Assembly (NCBI GenBank): GCA_024236495.1
Contig: JACKKJ010000008.1
Coordinates: forward strand, 1-38,276
Source of the DNA: Paracoccaceae bacterium
Lineage (GTDB): Bacteria; Pseudomonadota; Alphaproteobacteria; Rhodobacterales; Rhodobacteraceae
Length of the DNA stretch: 38,276 nucleotides
Direction of reading: 5' to 3'
Shown here: positions 1 through 8,311 of the stretch, in pieces
Layout of the letters: each line of letters starts with the position of its first letter
Numbering within the stretch: the first letter of the stretch is position 1
Translations under genes and position numbers: made by a program
Notes under the pieces: generated by a model
Told to the model about the DNA's origin: nothing
Seen by the model: only the letters and a program-made list of their open reading frames with translations
The model's database searches: none

Positions 1-624
1 CTGACCTATGGCACCCCGCACGGCAAGTTCAGCATCGGTGCACCGCGCGGCGCGCTTGGCGACTATTCGCGGATGCCGGCCGTTGGCGGGATAAGCTATC
101 TCGACCTGGAGATGGGCCCGTTCACCCGCGGCTTCGTGGATTACGCCGCGCTTTCCAACGATGAAACACCCCTTGGCTTGCGCTATGACGGCCAGTACGG
201 CAGCCTTGCCGTTTCGGCGTCCTACCACAATTTCAACGACCTGGACGCCGAGATCGTCGATCTTGCCGCAAGCTACGAATCCGGCATCTTCTTCGTGACC
301 GGCGGGCTCGAATTCCTGTCCGACAGCACCGATGATGTGACGCTCGCCCATATCGAGCTGGGGGCAAAGGGTGACTACTATTCGGCTGGCATCGGTTTCA
401 CGAACATTGACAGTTCGGTGCCCGACGCCACGATGGCCTGGGCCAGCTACAGCGCGCTTCCCAACACCGACCTGACGCTTTCTGTCTTCGACACCAGCGG
501 CACGACGATCTGGGGTCTGAGCGGCGAATGGCGTTTCCTCAACTATTCCTTCGTCCAGCTTGGCGTGGCTGACGTAACTGGCGGCGACACCATCTGGGAC
601 GCCTCGATCGGCTTGCGGTTCTAA
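1..624 (+). CDS. Outer-membrane beta-barrel (porin-like) protein, 5' end missing
   Basis: The reading frame is open from the first base, so the N-terminus lies outside the window; 207 residues remain. The visible part is rich in short alternating polar/hydrophobic strands, glycine and aromatic residues, and has no long hydrophobic helix. It ends in SIGLRF, a C-terminal phenylalanine preceded by alternating hydrophobic residues, which is the usual BAM recognition signature of outer-membrane barrels. The first visible residues (LTYGTPHGKFSIGAPRG) resemble the strand-plus-loop of porin-like proteins common in Rhodobacterales. It would sit in the outer membrane and form a pore or barrel. Substrate cannot be read from the sequence. 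A hairpin terminator follows about 25 bases after the stop. Confidence 0.7.
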   Translation: MTYGTPHGKFSIGAPRGALGDYSRMPAVGGISYLDLEMGPFTRGFVDYAALSNDETPLGLRYDGQYGSLAVSASYHNFNDLDAEIVDLAASYESGIFFVTGGLEFLSDSTDDVTLAHIELGAKGDYYSAGIGFTNIDSSVPDATMAWASYSALPNTDLTLSVFDTSGTTIWGLSGEWRFLNYSFVQLGVADVTGGDTIWDASIGLRF

Positions 625-648
625 GGCGCCCGCCAGCGCAGGAACATC

Positions 649-675
649 AAAGGCCGCCACGGGGCGGCCTTTTTC
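649..675 (+). terminator. Rho-independent terminator after the porin-like gene
   Basis: AAAGGCCGCC, a three-base loop region (ACG) and GGGCGGCCTTTTTC form a strong GC stem followed by a run of five T on the plus strand. It ends the barrel gene. It lies 35 bases beyond the stop of convergent lipA and may serve that gene too, although the T run is better on the plus side. Confidence 0.8.
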
Positions 676-709
676 ATGTCGCGGTCCCGGCGTCAGCGCG
701 TTTCAGTCC

Positions 710-1660
710 TCAGGCACGACCCAGCTTTTCCAGACGCGCCGCGCGCAGGCGGGCGAAATCCTCGCCCGCGTGATAGGACGACCGCGTCAGCGGTGTTGCC
801 GACACCATCAGGAAACCCTTGCCATAAGCGGCCTTTTCGTAGCCCGCGAATTCCTCGGGCGTGACGAAGCGATCGACGCGGTGATGCTTGGGCGTGGGCT
901 GCAGATACTGGCCGATGGTCAGGAAATCGACATCGGCGGCGCGCATGTCGTCCATCACCTGCCGCACCGCCTGCGCATCCTCGCCCAGGCCGACCATGAT
1001 GCCGGACTTTGTGAACATCGCCGGGTCAAGTTCCTTCACCCGCTGCAAAAGCCGCAGGCTGTGGAAATAGCGCGCGCCGGGCCGCACCGTGGGGTAAAGA
1101 CCCGGCACGGTCTCAAGGTTGTGGTTGAAGACATCCGGCCGGGCCGCGACCACCGTCTCAAGCGCCTCGGGGCGGCATTTCAGGAAGTCGGGGGTCAGGA
1201 TCTCGATCGTGGTGGCGGGGCTGCGGTGGCGCACCGCACGGATCGTCTGCGCGAAGTGTTCGGCCCCGCCGTCATCCAGGTCGTCGCGGTCGACCGAGGT
1301 GATGACGACATGGTTCAGCCCCAGCGTTTCGACCGCATGGGCGACCCGCCCGGGTTCGAAGGCGTCAAGCGTGTCGGGGCGGCCCGTCGCGATGTTGCAA
1401 AACGAACAGCCGCGCGTGCAGATGTCGCCCATGATCATCATGGTCGCGTGCCCGTGGCTCCAGCATTCGCCAACGTTGGGGCAGCCGGCCTCCTCACAGA
1501 CGGTCACCAGCCGGTTGGTCTTGAGAATGTCGCGCGTCGCCTTGTAACCCGCCGAGGTCGGCGCCTTGACCCGGATCCACGACGGCTTCTTCGGCTGCGC
1601 CTGATCGGGACGATGGGCCTTTTCCGGGTGGCGTTGGTCGGGGATCTTCAGGTCGCGCAT
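710..1660 (-). CDS. lipA: Lipoyl synthase
   Basis: Radical SAM enzyme that inserts two sulfurs into octanoyl groups on lipoyl-dependent proteins (pyruvate and 2-oxoglutarate dehydrogenases, GcvH). The 316-residue protein carries both iron-sulfur motifs: the auxiliary cluster cysteines at 55, 60 and 66 (CEEAGCPNVGEC) and the radical SAM CxxxCxxC at 81, 85 and 88 (CTRGCSFC). The spacing between all six cysteines is the same as in E. coli LipA. RSSYHAGE near the C-terminus supplies the conserved serine that ligates the auxiliary cluster. The frame stays open upstream, but ATG at 1660 is chosen because GAGGAG lies seven bases before it and the protein then has the normal length. It stands alone; a 103-base gap separates it from the upstream same-strand DUF6456 gene. 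Confidence 0.95.
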   Translation of the reverse strand: MRDLKIPDQRHPEKAHRPDQAQPKKPSWIRVKAPTSAGYKATRDILKTNRLVTVCEEAGCPNVGECWSHGHATMMIMGDICTRGCSFCNIATGRPDTLDAFEPGRVAHAVETLGLNHVVITSVDRDDLDDGGAEHFAQTIRAVRHRSPATTIEILTPDFLKCRPEALETVVAARPDVFNHNLETVPGLYPTVRPGARYFHSLRLLQRVKELDPAMFTKSGIMVGLGEDAQAVRQVMDDMRAADVDFLTIGQYLQPTPKHHRVDRFVTPEEFAGYEKAAYGKGFLMVSATPLTRSSYHAGEDFARLRAARLEKLGRA

Positions 1661-1763
1661 CTGCCCGCTCCTCGTTCTGTCACGCCTGCATATGCCAATA
1701 CGCCGCGCGGGCCAAGCCCCGGGCGCAGGGGGCGGCGTTCCGCGCCCCTGCACCGTCGGAGGG

Positions 1764-2915
1764 TCAGCCGATCATCGGGGCGCGGCCGCCATAGGCTTCG
1801 TCGTAGTGGCGCTTGAGCCGCATCAGCGCGATGCGCAACACGATCTTGCCCGACCGAGCGGACCAGCCAAGCCGGCGTTCCGCGGCCTCCAGCCCTTCGA
1901 GAAAGCAGCAGACGCGCAGCACCATGTCGCCAAGGCCGGGGCCCAGTTCGCGCAGCGCCGCGGCCACCCTTTCGCGCGCGCGGGCTGATCCCTCGCTCAT
2001 CCCCGGGGCGCCTTGCGGGGTTCCCCGGTCGGTCCCGGTCAGGAACTTGTCCCAGTTCTGGGTGGTGCGCGGCCCCATCTGGGCCAGTTCGAAGTCTTCG
2101 CGAAGGCGTTCGCCGGCGACCACCAGATCCTGCGTCAGGAACATTTCCCCGTCGCGGTCGCGGCGGCGCGCCAGCGTGGCAAGCGGGCTTTCAGCCAGGT
2201 TGTAGCGCATCCGCCGCGTTTCCTCGCCGCCTTCGGACATCACGTTGCGTTCGGCCCAGATCCGGTGCTGATCCGCGAAAGGGGCCGCGGCCTCGGCGCA
2301 GCCGCCGCGCGGCTCGGCCTCGGTCAGGAGGCGCTTGAGGGCCGCACGCCCGGCCGAGGTGATCTGGTAGGTGCTGAGCCGGCCGGAGGTCCGCACCGCG
2401 ATCCAGTCCTTCAACGCGAAGGCCTGGACCACGACGCGGTCGACGACGGCGGTGCGCACATCGCCCTTGAGGACGGCGGCCTTGTCCAGTTCGGACGACA
2501 CGGCCAGAAAAGCGCCCGGTTCGCACAGCCGGCGCAGGATGCGCCGCGCCTCGCGCGTGATGGTCGCGTCATCGACAATTTCGGGCAGGGAACGGATCGG
2601 TGCGGTCATGGGCAGATGGTCCTTGTTCTTTGGGGTGGTTTCGGGGTCTGGCAGGGCGGCGCGGCGCGGTCCGGTCAGATGCGCATGCAGACGGCCAAGC
2701 CGGTCAAGCGCCTCATCCACGAGGGGATCGTCGCGGCGGTTCTCGAAGGCGCGCACCTGTCGCAGGACGGTCGAGGCATGGCAGCCCTCGCGACGCGCCA
2801 GTTCACGGATCGTCAATCCTTCCTCGGTATGGCGGAGATAGAGAAGTGCCTTGTCAGGCAGCCACTCGGGCAATCGGATTGGCAATCGGACAGGGCAATC
2901 AACCAGTGCCGTCAT
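1764..2915 (-). CDS. DUF6456-type helix-turn-helix protein
   Basis: A 383-residue soluble protein. Residues about 30-60 (LTIRELARREGCHASTVLRQ) look like a helix-turn-helix with the REGCHASTV turn, followed by NRRDDPLVDEALDRL. A second winged-helix-like segment lies near residues 110-195 (TREARRILRRLCEPG to YQITSAGRAALKRLL). The C-terminal third, ESPLATLARRRDRDGEMF to the end, is the part I recognise as DUF6456, a family seen mainly in Rhodobacterales and relatives; its function is not established. Two DNA-binding-like regions suggest a transcriptional regulator, which is inference. ATG at 2915 has GGGGGA six bases upstream. It is divergent from the DUF6477 gene across a 218-base gap. Confidence 0.75.
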   Translation of the reverse strand: MTALVDCPVRLPIRLPEWLPDKALLYLRHTEEGLTIRELARREGCHASTVLRQVRAFENRRDDPLVDEALDRLGRLHAHLTGPRRAALPDPETTPKNKDHLPMTAPIRSLPEIVDDATITREARRILRRLCEPGAFLAVSSELDKAAVLKGDVRTAVVDRVVVQAFALKDWIAVRTSGRLSTYQITSAGRAALKRLLTEAEPRGGCAEAAAPFADQHRIWAERNVMSEGGEETRRMRYNLAESPLATLARRRDRDGEMFLTQDLVVAGERLREDFELAQMGPRTTQNWDKFLTGTDRGTPQGAPGMSEGSARARERVAAALRELGPGLGDMVLRVCCFLEGLEAAERRLGWSARSGKIVLRIALMRLKRHYDEAYGGRAPMIG

Positions 2916-2986
2916 AGATGTCCCCCGCAGGTCGGGCGGCGCCTTGGCCGCCTGTCTTCAACGCCCACAACCGTGGAAAGCATTTC

Positions 2987-3001
2987 TTACCCAGCCGTTA
3001 A
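2987..3001. promoter_or_regulatory. CtrA-like half-matched box in a divergent promoter region
   Basis: TTAC, seven bases, TTAA: one mismatch from the alphaproteobacterial CtrA site TTAA-N7-TTAA. It lies in the 218-base gap between the divergent DUF6456 and DUF6477 genes. The rest of this gap shows an AT-rich stretch with a weak 6-bp stem, AGAATT/AATTCT, at 3019-3037, and no gene. A single short match can occur by chance. Confidence 0.3.
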
Positions 3002-3133
3002 TGGCAGGCACGGCACTGAGAATTATTGAAAAATTCTAAAGATCCCTGACCCGCGCGGGCGCTGGGTCTGCCCCGGACGCAACAGCGGCGAATCCGGCCT
3101 TTCCTGTCGGTCACGAGCTGAAAGGACGCAATC

Positions 3134-3430
3134 ATGACCGATCTGATGACCCGTCTCGCCGCAATGCGCCGCCCAAGGCTTCTTCTCCAGGCGGCACGGC
3201 ACGGCGTCTACGACTACAACCGGAACCGTGACCTGCGCCGGGTGTTGCGCGCACCCGCCTGCCCCGCGCCAGAGGAGGCGATGAATGTCCTGATCGAGGA
3301 GGAGACGCGGCTGGAGGAGGTCCGGCAAAGCGGGGACGCGGGATACAACCTTGTCCGCCACATCGAGGTGCTGATCGCCATCCTCGGCGAGATGCGGCTA
3401 TTGCCCCGCGCGCAGGAAGCCGGGGGCTGA
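3134..3430 (+). CDS. DUF6477 family small protein
   Basis: A 98-residue soluble basic protein, MTDLMTRLAAMRRPRLLLQ at the start, then ARHGVYDYNRNRDLRRVL and a helical segment EEAMNVLIEEETRLEEVRQ. I recognise this pattern as DUF6477, a short conserved family of Rhodobacterales with no assigned function. No signal peptide, membrane segment or catalytic motif is visible. AAAGGA lies six bases before the ATG. It is divergent from the DUF6456 gene and followed by a 13-base tandem repeat and a strong hairpin. Confidence 0.75.
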   Translation: MTDLMTRLAAMRRPRLLLQAARHGVYDYNRNRDLRRVLRAPACPAPEEAMNVLIEEETRLEEVRQSGDAGYNLVRHIEVLIAILGEMRLLPRAQEAGG

Positions 3431-3456
3431 CGGCGGGGGCTGACGGCGGGGGCTGA
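3422..3456 (+). repeat. 13-base tandem repeat, about 2.7 copies
   Basis: The unit GGGGGCTGACGGC occurs at 3422-3434 and 3435-3447, followed by a partial copy (GGGGGCTGA) to 3456. The stop codon of the DUF6477 gene is the TGA in the first copy, so gain or loss of a later copy would not change the protein. It probably arose by slippage. Confidence 0.85.
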
Positions 3457-3464
3457 AACGCGAA

Positions 3465-3490
3465 GGGCCGCGCAAGTCGCGCGGCCCCTT
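3465..3490. terminator. Hairpin terminator between convergent genes
   Basis: GGGCCGCGC, loop AAGTC, GCGCGGCCC form a perfect 9-bp stem between the convergent DUF6477 gene and the MttB-like gene. On the plus strand it is followed by CTTTGG, so the T run is short. It may act in both directions. Confidence 0.65.
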
Positions 3491-3529
3491 TGGCATCATC
3501 GGGTCTTCCCGGGTTGCCCGGGCGATCCC

Positions 3530-5062
3530 TTACATGAAGGCGTCGGGCATCGACGCCTTCTTCTTCGCGACATATTCCAGCAGCGCCTCTTCGATGGCCG
3601 GATCGATCGCCGGTTTCTGGTAGTCCGCCAGCATCCGTGCGACACGTTCGCGGGCAAGCTGCACGGTGTCGCGGGCGCCTTCCTCTTCCCAGGTCTCGTA
3701 GGGCTTGTAGTCCAGAAGGTTCGTGCGCCAGAAGGCCTGCTTGAAGTTGGCCTGGGTATGGGCGCAGCCAAGGTAGTGGCCGCCCGGGCCAACCTCGCGG
3801 ATCGCGTCCATCGCCTGGCCGTTTTCGCTGACGTCGATACCGGCGGCAAGGTGATGGAGGATGCCAAGCTGATCGGCGTCCATCACGAACTTCTCGAACG
3901 AGGAGACAAGGCCCCCTTCCAGCCAGCCGCAGGCGTGCAGCATGAAGTTCACGCCCGACAGGAGGCCCATGTTCAGGCTGTTTGCGCTTTCGTAGGCGGC
4001 CTGGGCGTCGGGAACCTTCGACCCGGTGAAGCCACCGGCGGAGCGGTAGGGAATGCCCAGACGGCGGACAAGCTGCCCGACGCCGTAGGTCACATGGCTC
4101 GCTTCCGGGGTGCCGAAGGTCGGCGCGCCGGAGTTCATGTCGATCGAGGTGACGAAGGCCCCGGCGATGACCGGCGCGCCCTTGCGGATCAGCTGGCTGT
4201 AGGCGACCCCGGCCAGAACCTCGGCGAGAACCTGCGTCAGCGTGCCCGCGACCGTCACCGGCGCCATCGCGCCGCCGACGATGAAGGGCGATATGATGGC
4301 GGCCTGGTTCGCCTTGGCATAGACCTCGAGCGCGCCCATCATGATGCCGTCGAAGGTGAGCGGCGAGTTGATGTTGATGAGCGAGGTCATCACGGTGCGC
4401 CCGTCAAGCCCGCCAAAGAGGATGTCGGACATCTCGACCGAATCCTGTGCGCGGACGGGTTCGGTGACGGACCCCATGTAGGGCTTGTCCGAAAGCGTCA
4501 TGTGCGCCAGGAGCATGTCGAGGTGACGCTTGTTCACCGGCACGTCGGTCGGTTCGCAGACCGTGCCGCCGGAATGGTGCAGCCACTTGGACATGTAGCC
4601 AAGCTTCACGAATTTCTGGAAATCCTCGATCGTCGCGTAGCGGCGGCCGCCCTCGTCGCGCACGAAGGGGGGGCCGTAGACCGGTGCCAGGACCAGCCCG
4701 CGCCCGCCGACGGTCACGTTGCGTTCGGGGTTGCGCGCATGCTGGACATAGGATGACGGGGCGGATTTGCACAATTCGCGCGCCAGTCCGCGCGGGATGC
4801 GCACGCGTTCGCCCTGAACATCGGCGCCGGCATCGCGCCAGCGATCGAGCGCGGCGGGATTCTCGACGAAATTCACGCCGATCTCTTCCAGCACCGTCTC
4901 GGCGTTGTATTCGATGATCTGGAGCGCTTCCTCGTTCAGGATCTCGAGGTTGGGGATGTTGCGCTCGATGAATTTCGCGCATTCGATCCGCACCGCGGTC
5001 CGCTCCGCCCTGCGGGCTGCCCCGCCACCCCGTGCACGCCGGCCCTCGCCCACGTCGCTCAT
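3530..5062 (-). CDS. Trimethylamine methyltransferase (MttB) family protein, non-pyrrolysine type
   Basis: A 510-residue member of the MttB superfamily. Recognisable stretches include IIEYNAETVLEEIGVNF near the N-terminus, GTPEASHVTYGVGQLVRRLGIPYR, and the C-terminal VGPGGHYLGCAHTQANF and LARERVARMLADY. True trimethylamine MttB reads an internal amber codon as pyrrolysine; here the frame is uninterrupted, so it belongs to the larger group of non-Pyl members, some of which demethylate glycine betaine or other quaternary amines by methyl transfer to a corrinoid protein. No corrinoid protein or its reactivase is in this window, so the acceptor is unknown. ATG at 5062 is preferred over an in-frame TTG at 5077: GGGAG lies eight bases before the ATG and the TTG has no ribosome site. 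A 127-base gap separates it from pgm upstream. Confidence 0.85.
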   Translation of the reverse strand: MSDVGEGRRARGGGAARRAERTAVRIECAKFIERNIPNLEILNEEALQIIEYNAETVLEEIGVNFVENPAALDRWRDAGADVQGERVRIPRGLARELCKSAPSSYVQHARNPERNVTVGGRGLVLAPVYGPPFVRDEGGRRYATIEDFQKFVKLGYMSKWLHHSGGTVCEPTDVPVNKRHLDMLLAHMTLSDKPYMGSVTEPVRAQDSVEMSDILFGGLDGRTVMTSLININSPLTFDGIMMGALEVYAKANQAAIISPFIVGGAMAPVTVAGTLTQVLAEVLAGVAYSQLIRKGAPVIAGAFVTSIDMNSGAPTFGTPEASHVTYGVGQLVRRLGIPYRSAGGFTGSKVPDAQAAYESANSLNMGLLSGVNFMLHACGWLEGGLVSSFEKFVMDADQLGILHHLAAGIDVSENGQAMDAIREVGPGGHYLGCAHTQANFKQAFWRTNLLDYKPYETWEEEGARDTVQLARERVARMLADYQKPAIDPAIEEALLEYVAKKKASMPDAFM

Positions 5063-5189
5063 GTCTGCCACTCCCAAGAGGTCGATTTGAGCTTGTTATT
5101 ATCCTGTCGCCCGGCGCGCAGGCTGCGGATTGCGGCACCTGAGAGGAGAAAACGACATTCGCAGTGAACGATCACGACATCGGCAGGAC

Positions 5190-6818
5190 TCAGGTGACGA
5201 CATCGGGTGCCGGTCGCCCGGTAATACGGCGGATTCCGGCGATCTCCTCGGCGGCGGCGGCGACGCTTGACAGCGCGGTCTGAACGTCGCCCCCGGCGCT
5301 CGTGTCATGGCGCTCAAGGTAAAGGCGCAGCGTCGCGCCCTCGGTCCCGGTCCCCGACAGGCGCAGGACGAACCGCGCCTCGCCCGACAGGCAGACCCGC
5401 AACCCCTGCCCCATCGAAACCGACCCGTCCACGGGATCGACATAGGAAAAATCGTCTGCCGCCGTCACGGTCAGTCCCGCGGCCTTGTGCCCGCGAAGCG
5501 TCGCAAGCTGGCCCCGAAGCCCGGCGATGACCGCATCGGCCACCTCTTGCGGCAGCGCCTCGTAGTCGTGGCGCGAATACCAGGTACGGCCGAAGCGGCG
5601 CCAGTGATCGTCAAGGATCGCCGCGACGCCCTCGCCCCGCACGGCCAGGATGTTCAGCCACAGAAGGACGGCCCAAAGCCCGTCCTTCTCGCGGACATGG
5701 TCCGACCCCGCGCCAAAGCTTTCCTCGCCGCAAAGCGTTGCACGACCCGCGTCCAGAAGGTTGCCGAAGAACTTCCAGCCGGTCGGCGTCTCATGGCATT
5801 CGATACCAAGCGCCGAGGCCACACGGTCCGCGGCAGAGGATGTCGGCATCGATCGCGCCACGCCCTTCAGCCCGCCGGCATAGGCGGGCGCCAGATGGGC
5901 GTTGGCGGCAAGGACGGCGAAGCTGTCCGACGGGCTGACGTAAAGCGCGGGCCCGAGGATCATGTGGCGGTCCCCGTCGCCGTCCGAGGCGGCGGCGAAA
6001 TCCGGCGCGCCCGGCGCCTCCATCAGCGCGATCAGCTCCGCCGCCCAGGTCGGGTTCGGGTCGGGGTGAAGCCCGCCGAAATCCGGCAGCGGCACCGCGT
6101 TCACCACCGATCCGGGCGCGGCGCCCAGCCTGCGTTCGAGGATTTCGGTCGCATAGGGGCCGGTGATGGCGTTCATCGCGTCGAACCGGATACGGAACCC
6201 GCCCGCGAAAAGCGCGCGGATCGCGTCGAAATCGAAAAGCCCGGCCATCAGGTCGGCATAGTCGGCGACGGGATCGACCACCTCGACCGTCATCTGGCCA
6301 AGCGTCGTCGTGCCGGTCGCGCTCAGGTCGATGTCGCCGGAATCCAGCGTTCTGTAGCTGTCCACCGTGCGGCTGCGGGCGTGGATCGCCTCGGTCACCG
6401 CCTCGGGCGCGGGGCCGCCGTTCGCGAGGTTCAGCTTGACGCCGAAGTCGCCGTCGGGGCCACCGGGATTGTGGCTGGCCGACAGGACGATCCCGAAATC
6501 AGCCCCCCTGAGCCGGATCAGATGCGAGGCCGCGGGCGTGGACAGAAGCGCGCCCTGCCCGACGATGGCGCGCGTCGCGCCGTTGGCGGCGGCCATCCGC
6601 AGGATCGTCTGCGCGGCCTCGAGTGCGAAGAAACGGCCGTCGCCGCCCAGGACCATCGTCCGCCCCGCGATGCCCCCCATCGCGTCGAAGCTCGCCTGCA
6701 CATAGGCTTCCAGATAGCCGGGCTGGCGAAAGACCGATGTCTTCTTGCGCAGGCCGGAGGTTCCGGGCCTTTGGCCATCAAAGGGGCGGACGGGACATTG
6801 GACGACTTCGGGCACCAT
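5190..6818 (-). CDS. pgm: Phosphoglucomutase (alpha-D-glucose phosphate-specific)
   Basis: Interconverts glucose 1-phosphate and glucose 6-phosphate in the cytoplasm, linking glycolysis with glycogen and cell-surface sugar synthesis. The 542-residue protein begins with the family hallmark RPFDGQRPGTSGLRKK, carries the phosphoserine loop SASHNPGG (Ser115), the magnesium loop DGDGDRH (279-285), the sugar-binding CGEESFG, and a C-terminal phosphate loop LRLSGTGTEG. Length and motif order match PGM1-type enzymes. ATG at 6818 is preceded by GAGGTGA at slightly short spacing. It lies 77 bases downstream of phoB on the same strand and could receive read-through from the pho operon; a good terminator between them is not visible. 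Confidence 0.95.
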   Translation of the reverse strand: MVPEVVQCPVRPFDGQRPGTSGLRKKTSVFRQPGYLEAYVQASFDAMGGIAGRTMVLGGDGRFFALEAAQTILRMAAANGATRAIVGQGALLSTPAASHLIRLRGADFGIVLSASHNPGGPDGDFGVKLNLANGGPAPEAVTEAIHARSRTVDSYRTLDSGDIDLSATGTTTLGQMTVEVVDPVADYADLMAGLFDFDAIRALFAGGFRIRFDAMNAITGPYATEILERRLGAAPGSVVNAVPLPDFGGLHPDPNPTWAAELIALMEAPGAPDFAAASDGDGDRHMILGPALYVSPSDSFAVLAANAHLAPAYAGGLKGVARSMPTSSAADRVASALGIECHETPTGWKFFGNLLDAGRATLCGEESFGAGSDHVREKDGLWAVLLWLNILAVRGEGVAAILDDHWRRFGRTWYSRHDYEALPQEVADAVIAGLRGQLATLRGHKAAGLTVTAADDFSYVDPVDGSVSMGQGLRVCLSGEARFVLRLSGTGTEGATLRLYLERHDTSAGGDVQTALSSVAAAAEEIAGIRRITGRPAPDVVT

Positions 6819-6895
6819 TCACCTCGGCGTAGCGGGACAAGCCAAGACTGGATAGCAGAAAATCTGCCACCCGCCAGCGCCAAGCTGCGCCCGGT

Positions 6896-7585
6896 TCAGC
6901 CCAGGGCGTAGCCAGCCCCGCGCACGGTGCGCAGCGGATCGCCCCCACCGTGGACGCAAAGCGCCTTTCGCAACCGCCCCACATGGACATCGACGGTGCG
7001 GGTATCGACATAGATGTCGCGCCCCCAGACCCGGTCCAGCAACTGTTCGCGGCTGAAGACCCGACCCGGCCGTTCGAGAAAGGTCGACAGAAGCCGGAAT
7101 TCCGTCGGGCCAAGCTTGACCAGCTTGCCGTCGCGCGTCACCCGGTGCGTTTCGGCGTCCAGCGTGATGTCGCCGTACTCGAGCACCTCGCCCTGGGTGG
7201 CCGGGCGCGACCGTCGCAGCTGCGTGCGGATCCGCGCCATCAGTTCCATCACCGAATAGGGCTTGACCACATAGTCGTCCGCCCCGGTTTCAAGGCCCCG
7301 CACGCGGTCGAATTCCTCTGACCGGGCCGACAGCATGATGATCGGCACCGCCTTCGTCTCGGACCGGGCGCGCAGGCGGCGGCAGACCTCGATCCCCGAG
7401 ACATTGGGCATCATCCAGTCCAGCACCACGATGTCGGGCATCTCCTCGGAAATCATCGTCATCGCCTCTTCCCCGTCGCGGGCGATGCGCACGCGAAAGC
7501 CCTCCGCCTCCAGGTTGTAGGCAAGGATCTCGCGCTGCGCGGCCTCATCCTCGACCACAAGGACATTTGGCGCGGGCAGGCTCAT
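6896..7585 (-). CDS. phoB: Phosphate regulon response regulator PhoB
   Basis: OmpR/PhoB-class regulator of 229 residues. Residues 1-120 form the receiver: VVEDE acidic pocket, phosphoacceptor Asp56 in VVLDWMMP, and VVKPYS with the conserved lysine. Residues about 133-229 form the winged-helix output domain (GPTEFRLLSTFLERPGRVFSRE, VDVHVGRLRKAL, VRGAGYAL). When phosphorylated by PhoR it binds Pho boxes; one is seen upstream of pstS. The start overlaps the phoU stop by four bases (ATGA), so phoB is the last gene of the pst operon and probably autoregulated through it. Confidence 0.95.
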   Translation of the reverse strand: MSLPAPNVLVVEDEAAQREILAYNLEAEGFRVRIARDGEEAMTMISEEMPDIVVLDWMMPNVSGIEVCRRLRARSETKAVPIIMLSARSEEFDRVRGLETGADDYVVKPYSVMELMARIRTQLRRSRPATQGEVLEYGDITLDAETHRVTRDGKLVKLGPTEFRLLSTFLERPGRVFSREQLLDRVWGRDIYVDTRTVDVHVGRLRKALCVHGGGDPLRTVRGAGYALG

Positions 7586-8301
7586 GCGGCCCCTCCCTCG
7601 ACGCCGATGGTGGTCACGCTTTCGGATTTCGGGCGGTCTTCGTCGGGCAGCACGCCGGTGACGAGGTAGATGACCTGTTCGGCGATGGTCGTGGCGTGAT
7701 CGCCCATCCGTTCCACGTTCTTGGCGATGAAATGCAGATGCATGCAGGGCGTGATGTTGCGCGGGTCTTCCATCATGTGGGTCAGGAATTCGCGGAAAAG
7801 CGCGTTGTACATCTGGTCGACCTCCCGGTCGCGGTTCAGGACGTCGCGCGCCAGGTCGGCGTCGCGCTGCACATGGGCGTCCAGCGCGTCCGACAGCATC
7901 GAGACGACCGCCTTGGCCATGCGACGCAACGACCCGCCGGCGCTGCCGATCGTCGGCATCTTGCCAAGAACGACGGTCCGCTTGGCCATGTTCTTGGCGT
8001 AGTCGCCGATCCGTTCGAGGCTGCCGGCGATCTTCATGACCGAAAGGACCATCCGCAGGTCCGTCGCCGCGGGCGAGCGCAGCGCGATCAGTCGCGCCAC
8101 CTCTTCGTTGATGCGTTCCTCCAGCGCGTCGATCGCCTTGTCGCCCTGCCGGACCTTTTCGGCCAGGTCGTCATCGCGCCCCTCAAGCGCGCTTGCGGCT
8201 TCGAGGATCGCGGTTTCCACCAGCCCGCCCATCTTCATCAGCTGCGCCTGGATCGCCTCCAGGTCGCGGTCGAAGGCGCGAAGGATGTGTTGTTCGGTCA
8301 T
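7582..8301 (-). CDS. phoU: Phosphate signalling protein PhoU
   Basis: A 239-residue cytoplasmic protein with two PhoU three-helix repeats. Each repeat has a metal-binding acidic patch: RLIALRSPAATDLRMVLSVMKIAGSLERIGDYAKN in the first and MEDPRNITPCMHLHFIAKNVERMGDHA in the second (ERIGD and ERMGD). PhoU couples the Pst transporter to PhoR, keeping the regulon off when phosphate is high. It lies ten bases after pstB and overlaps phoB by four bases, the usual order in Pho loci. Confidence 0.95.
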   Translation of the reverse strand: MTEQHILRAFDRDLEAIQAQLMKMGGLVETAILEAASALEGRDDDLAEKVRQGDKAIDALEERINEEVARLIALRSPAATDLRMVLSVMKIAGSLERIGDYAKNMAKRTVVLGKMPTIGSAGGSLRRMAKAVVSMLSDALDAHVQRDADLARDVLNRDREVDQMYNALFREFLTHMMEDPRNITPCMHLHFIAKNVERMGDHATTIAEQVIYLVTGVLPDEDRPKSESVTTIGVEGGAA

Positions 8302-8311
8302 TGCGTGCTCC

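Noticed and set aside
3530..5062. Pyrrolysine-containing MttB.
   Set aside because: The frame holds no in-frame amber codon, and no pylTSBCD genes are seen, so it is the non-Pyl group.
5063..5077. TTG start that would extend the MttB-like protein by five residues.
   Set aside because: No ribosome site precedes it; the ATG at 5062 has GGGAG at good distance.
6855..6867. Small GCAGA-AAA-TCTGC hairpin between phoB and pgm, considered as a terminator.
   Set aside because: The stem is only five base pairs and lacks a GC-rich base and T run; it is too weak to call.
5307..6911. 534-codon plus-strand frame opposite pgm.
   Set aside because: It is antisense to pgm, which has all active-site motifs. 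No ribosome site or domain supports it.
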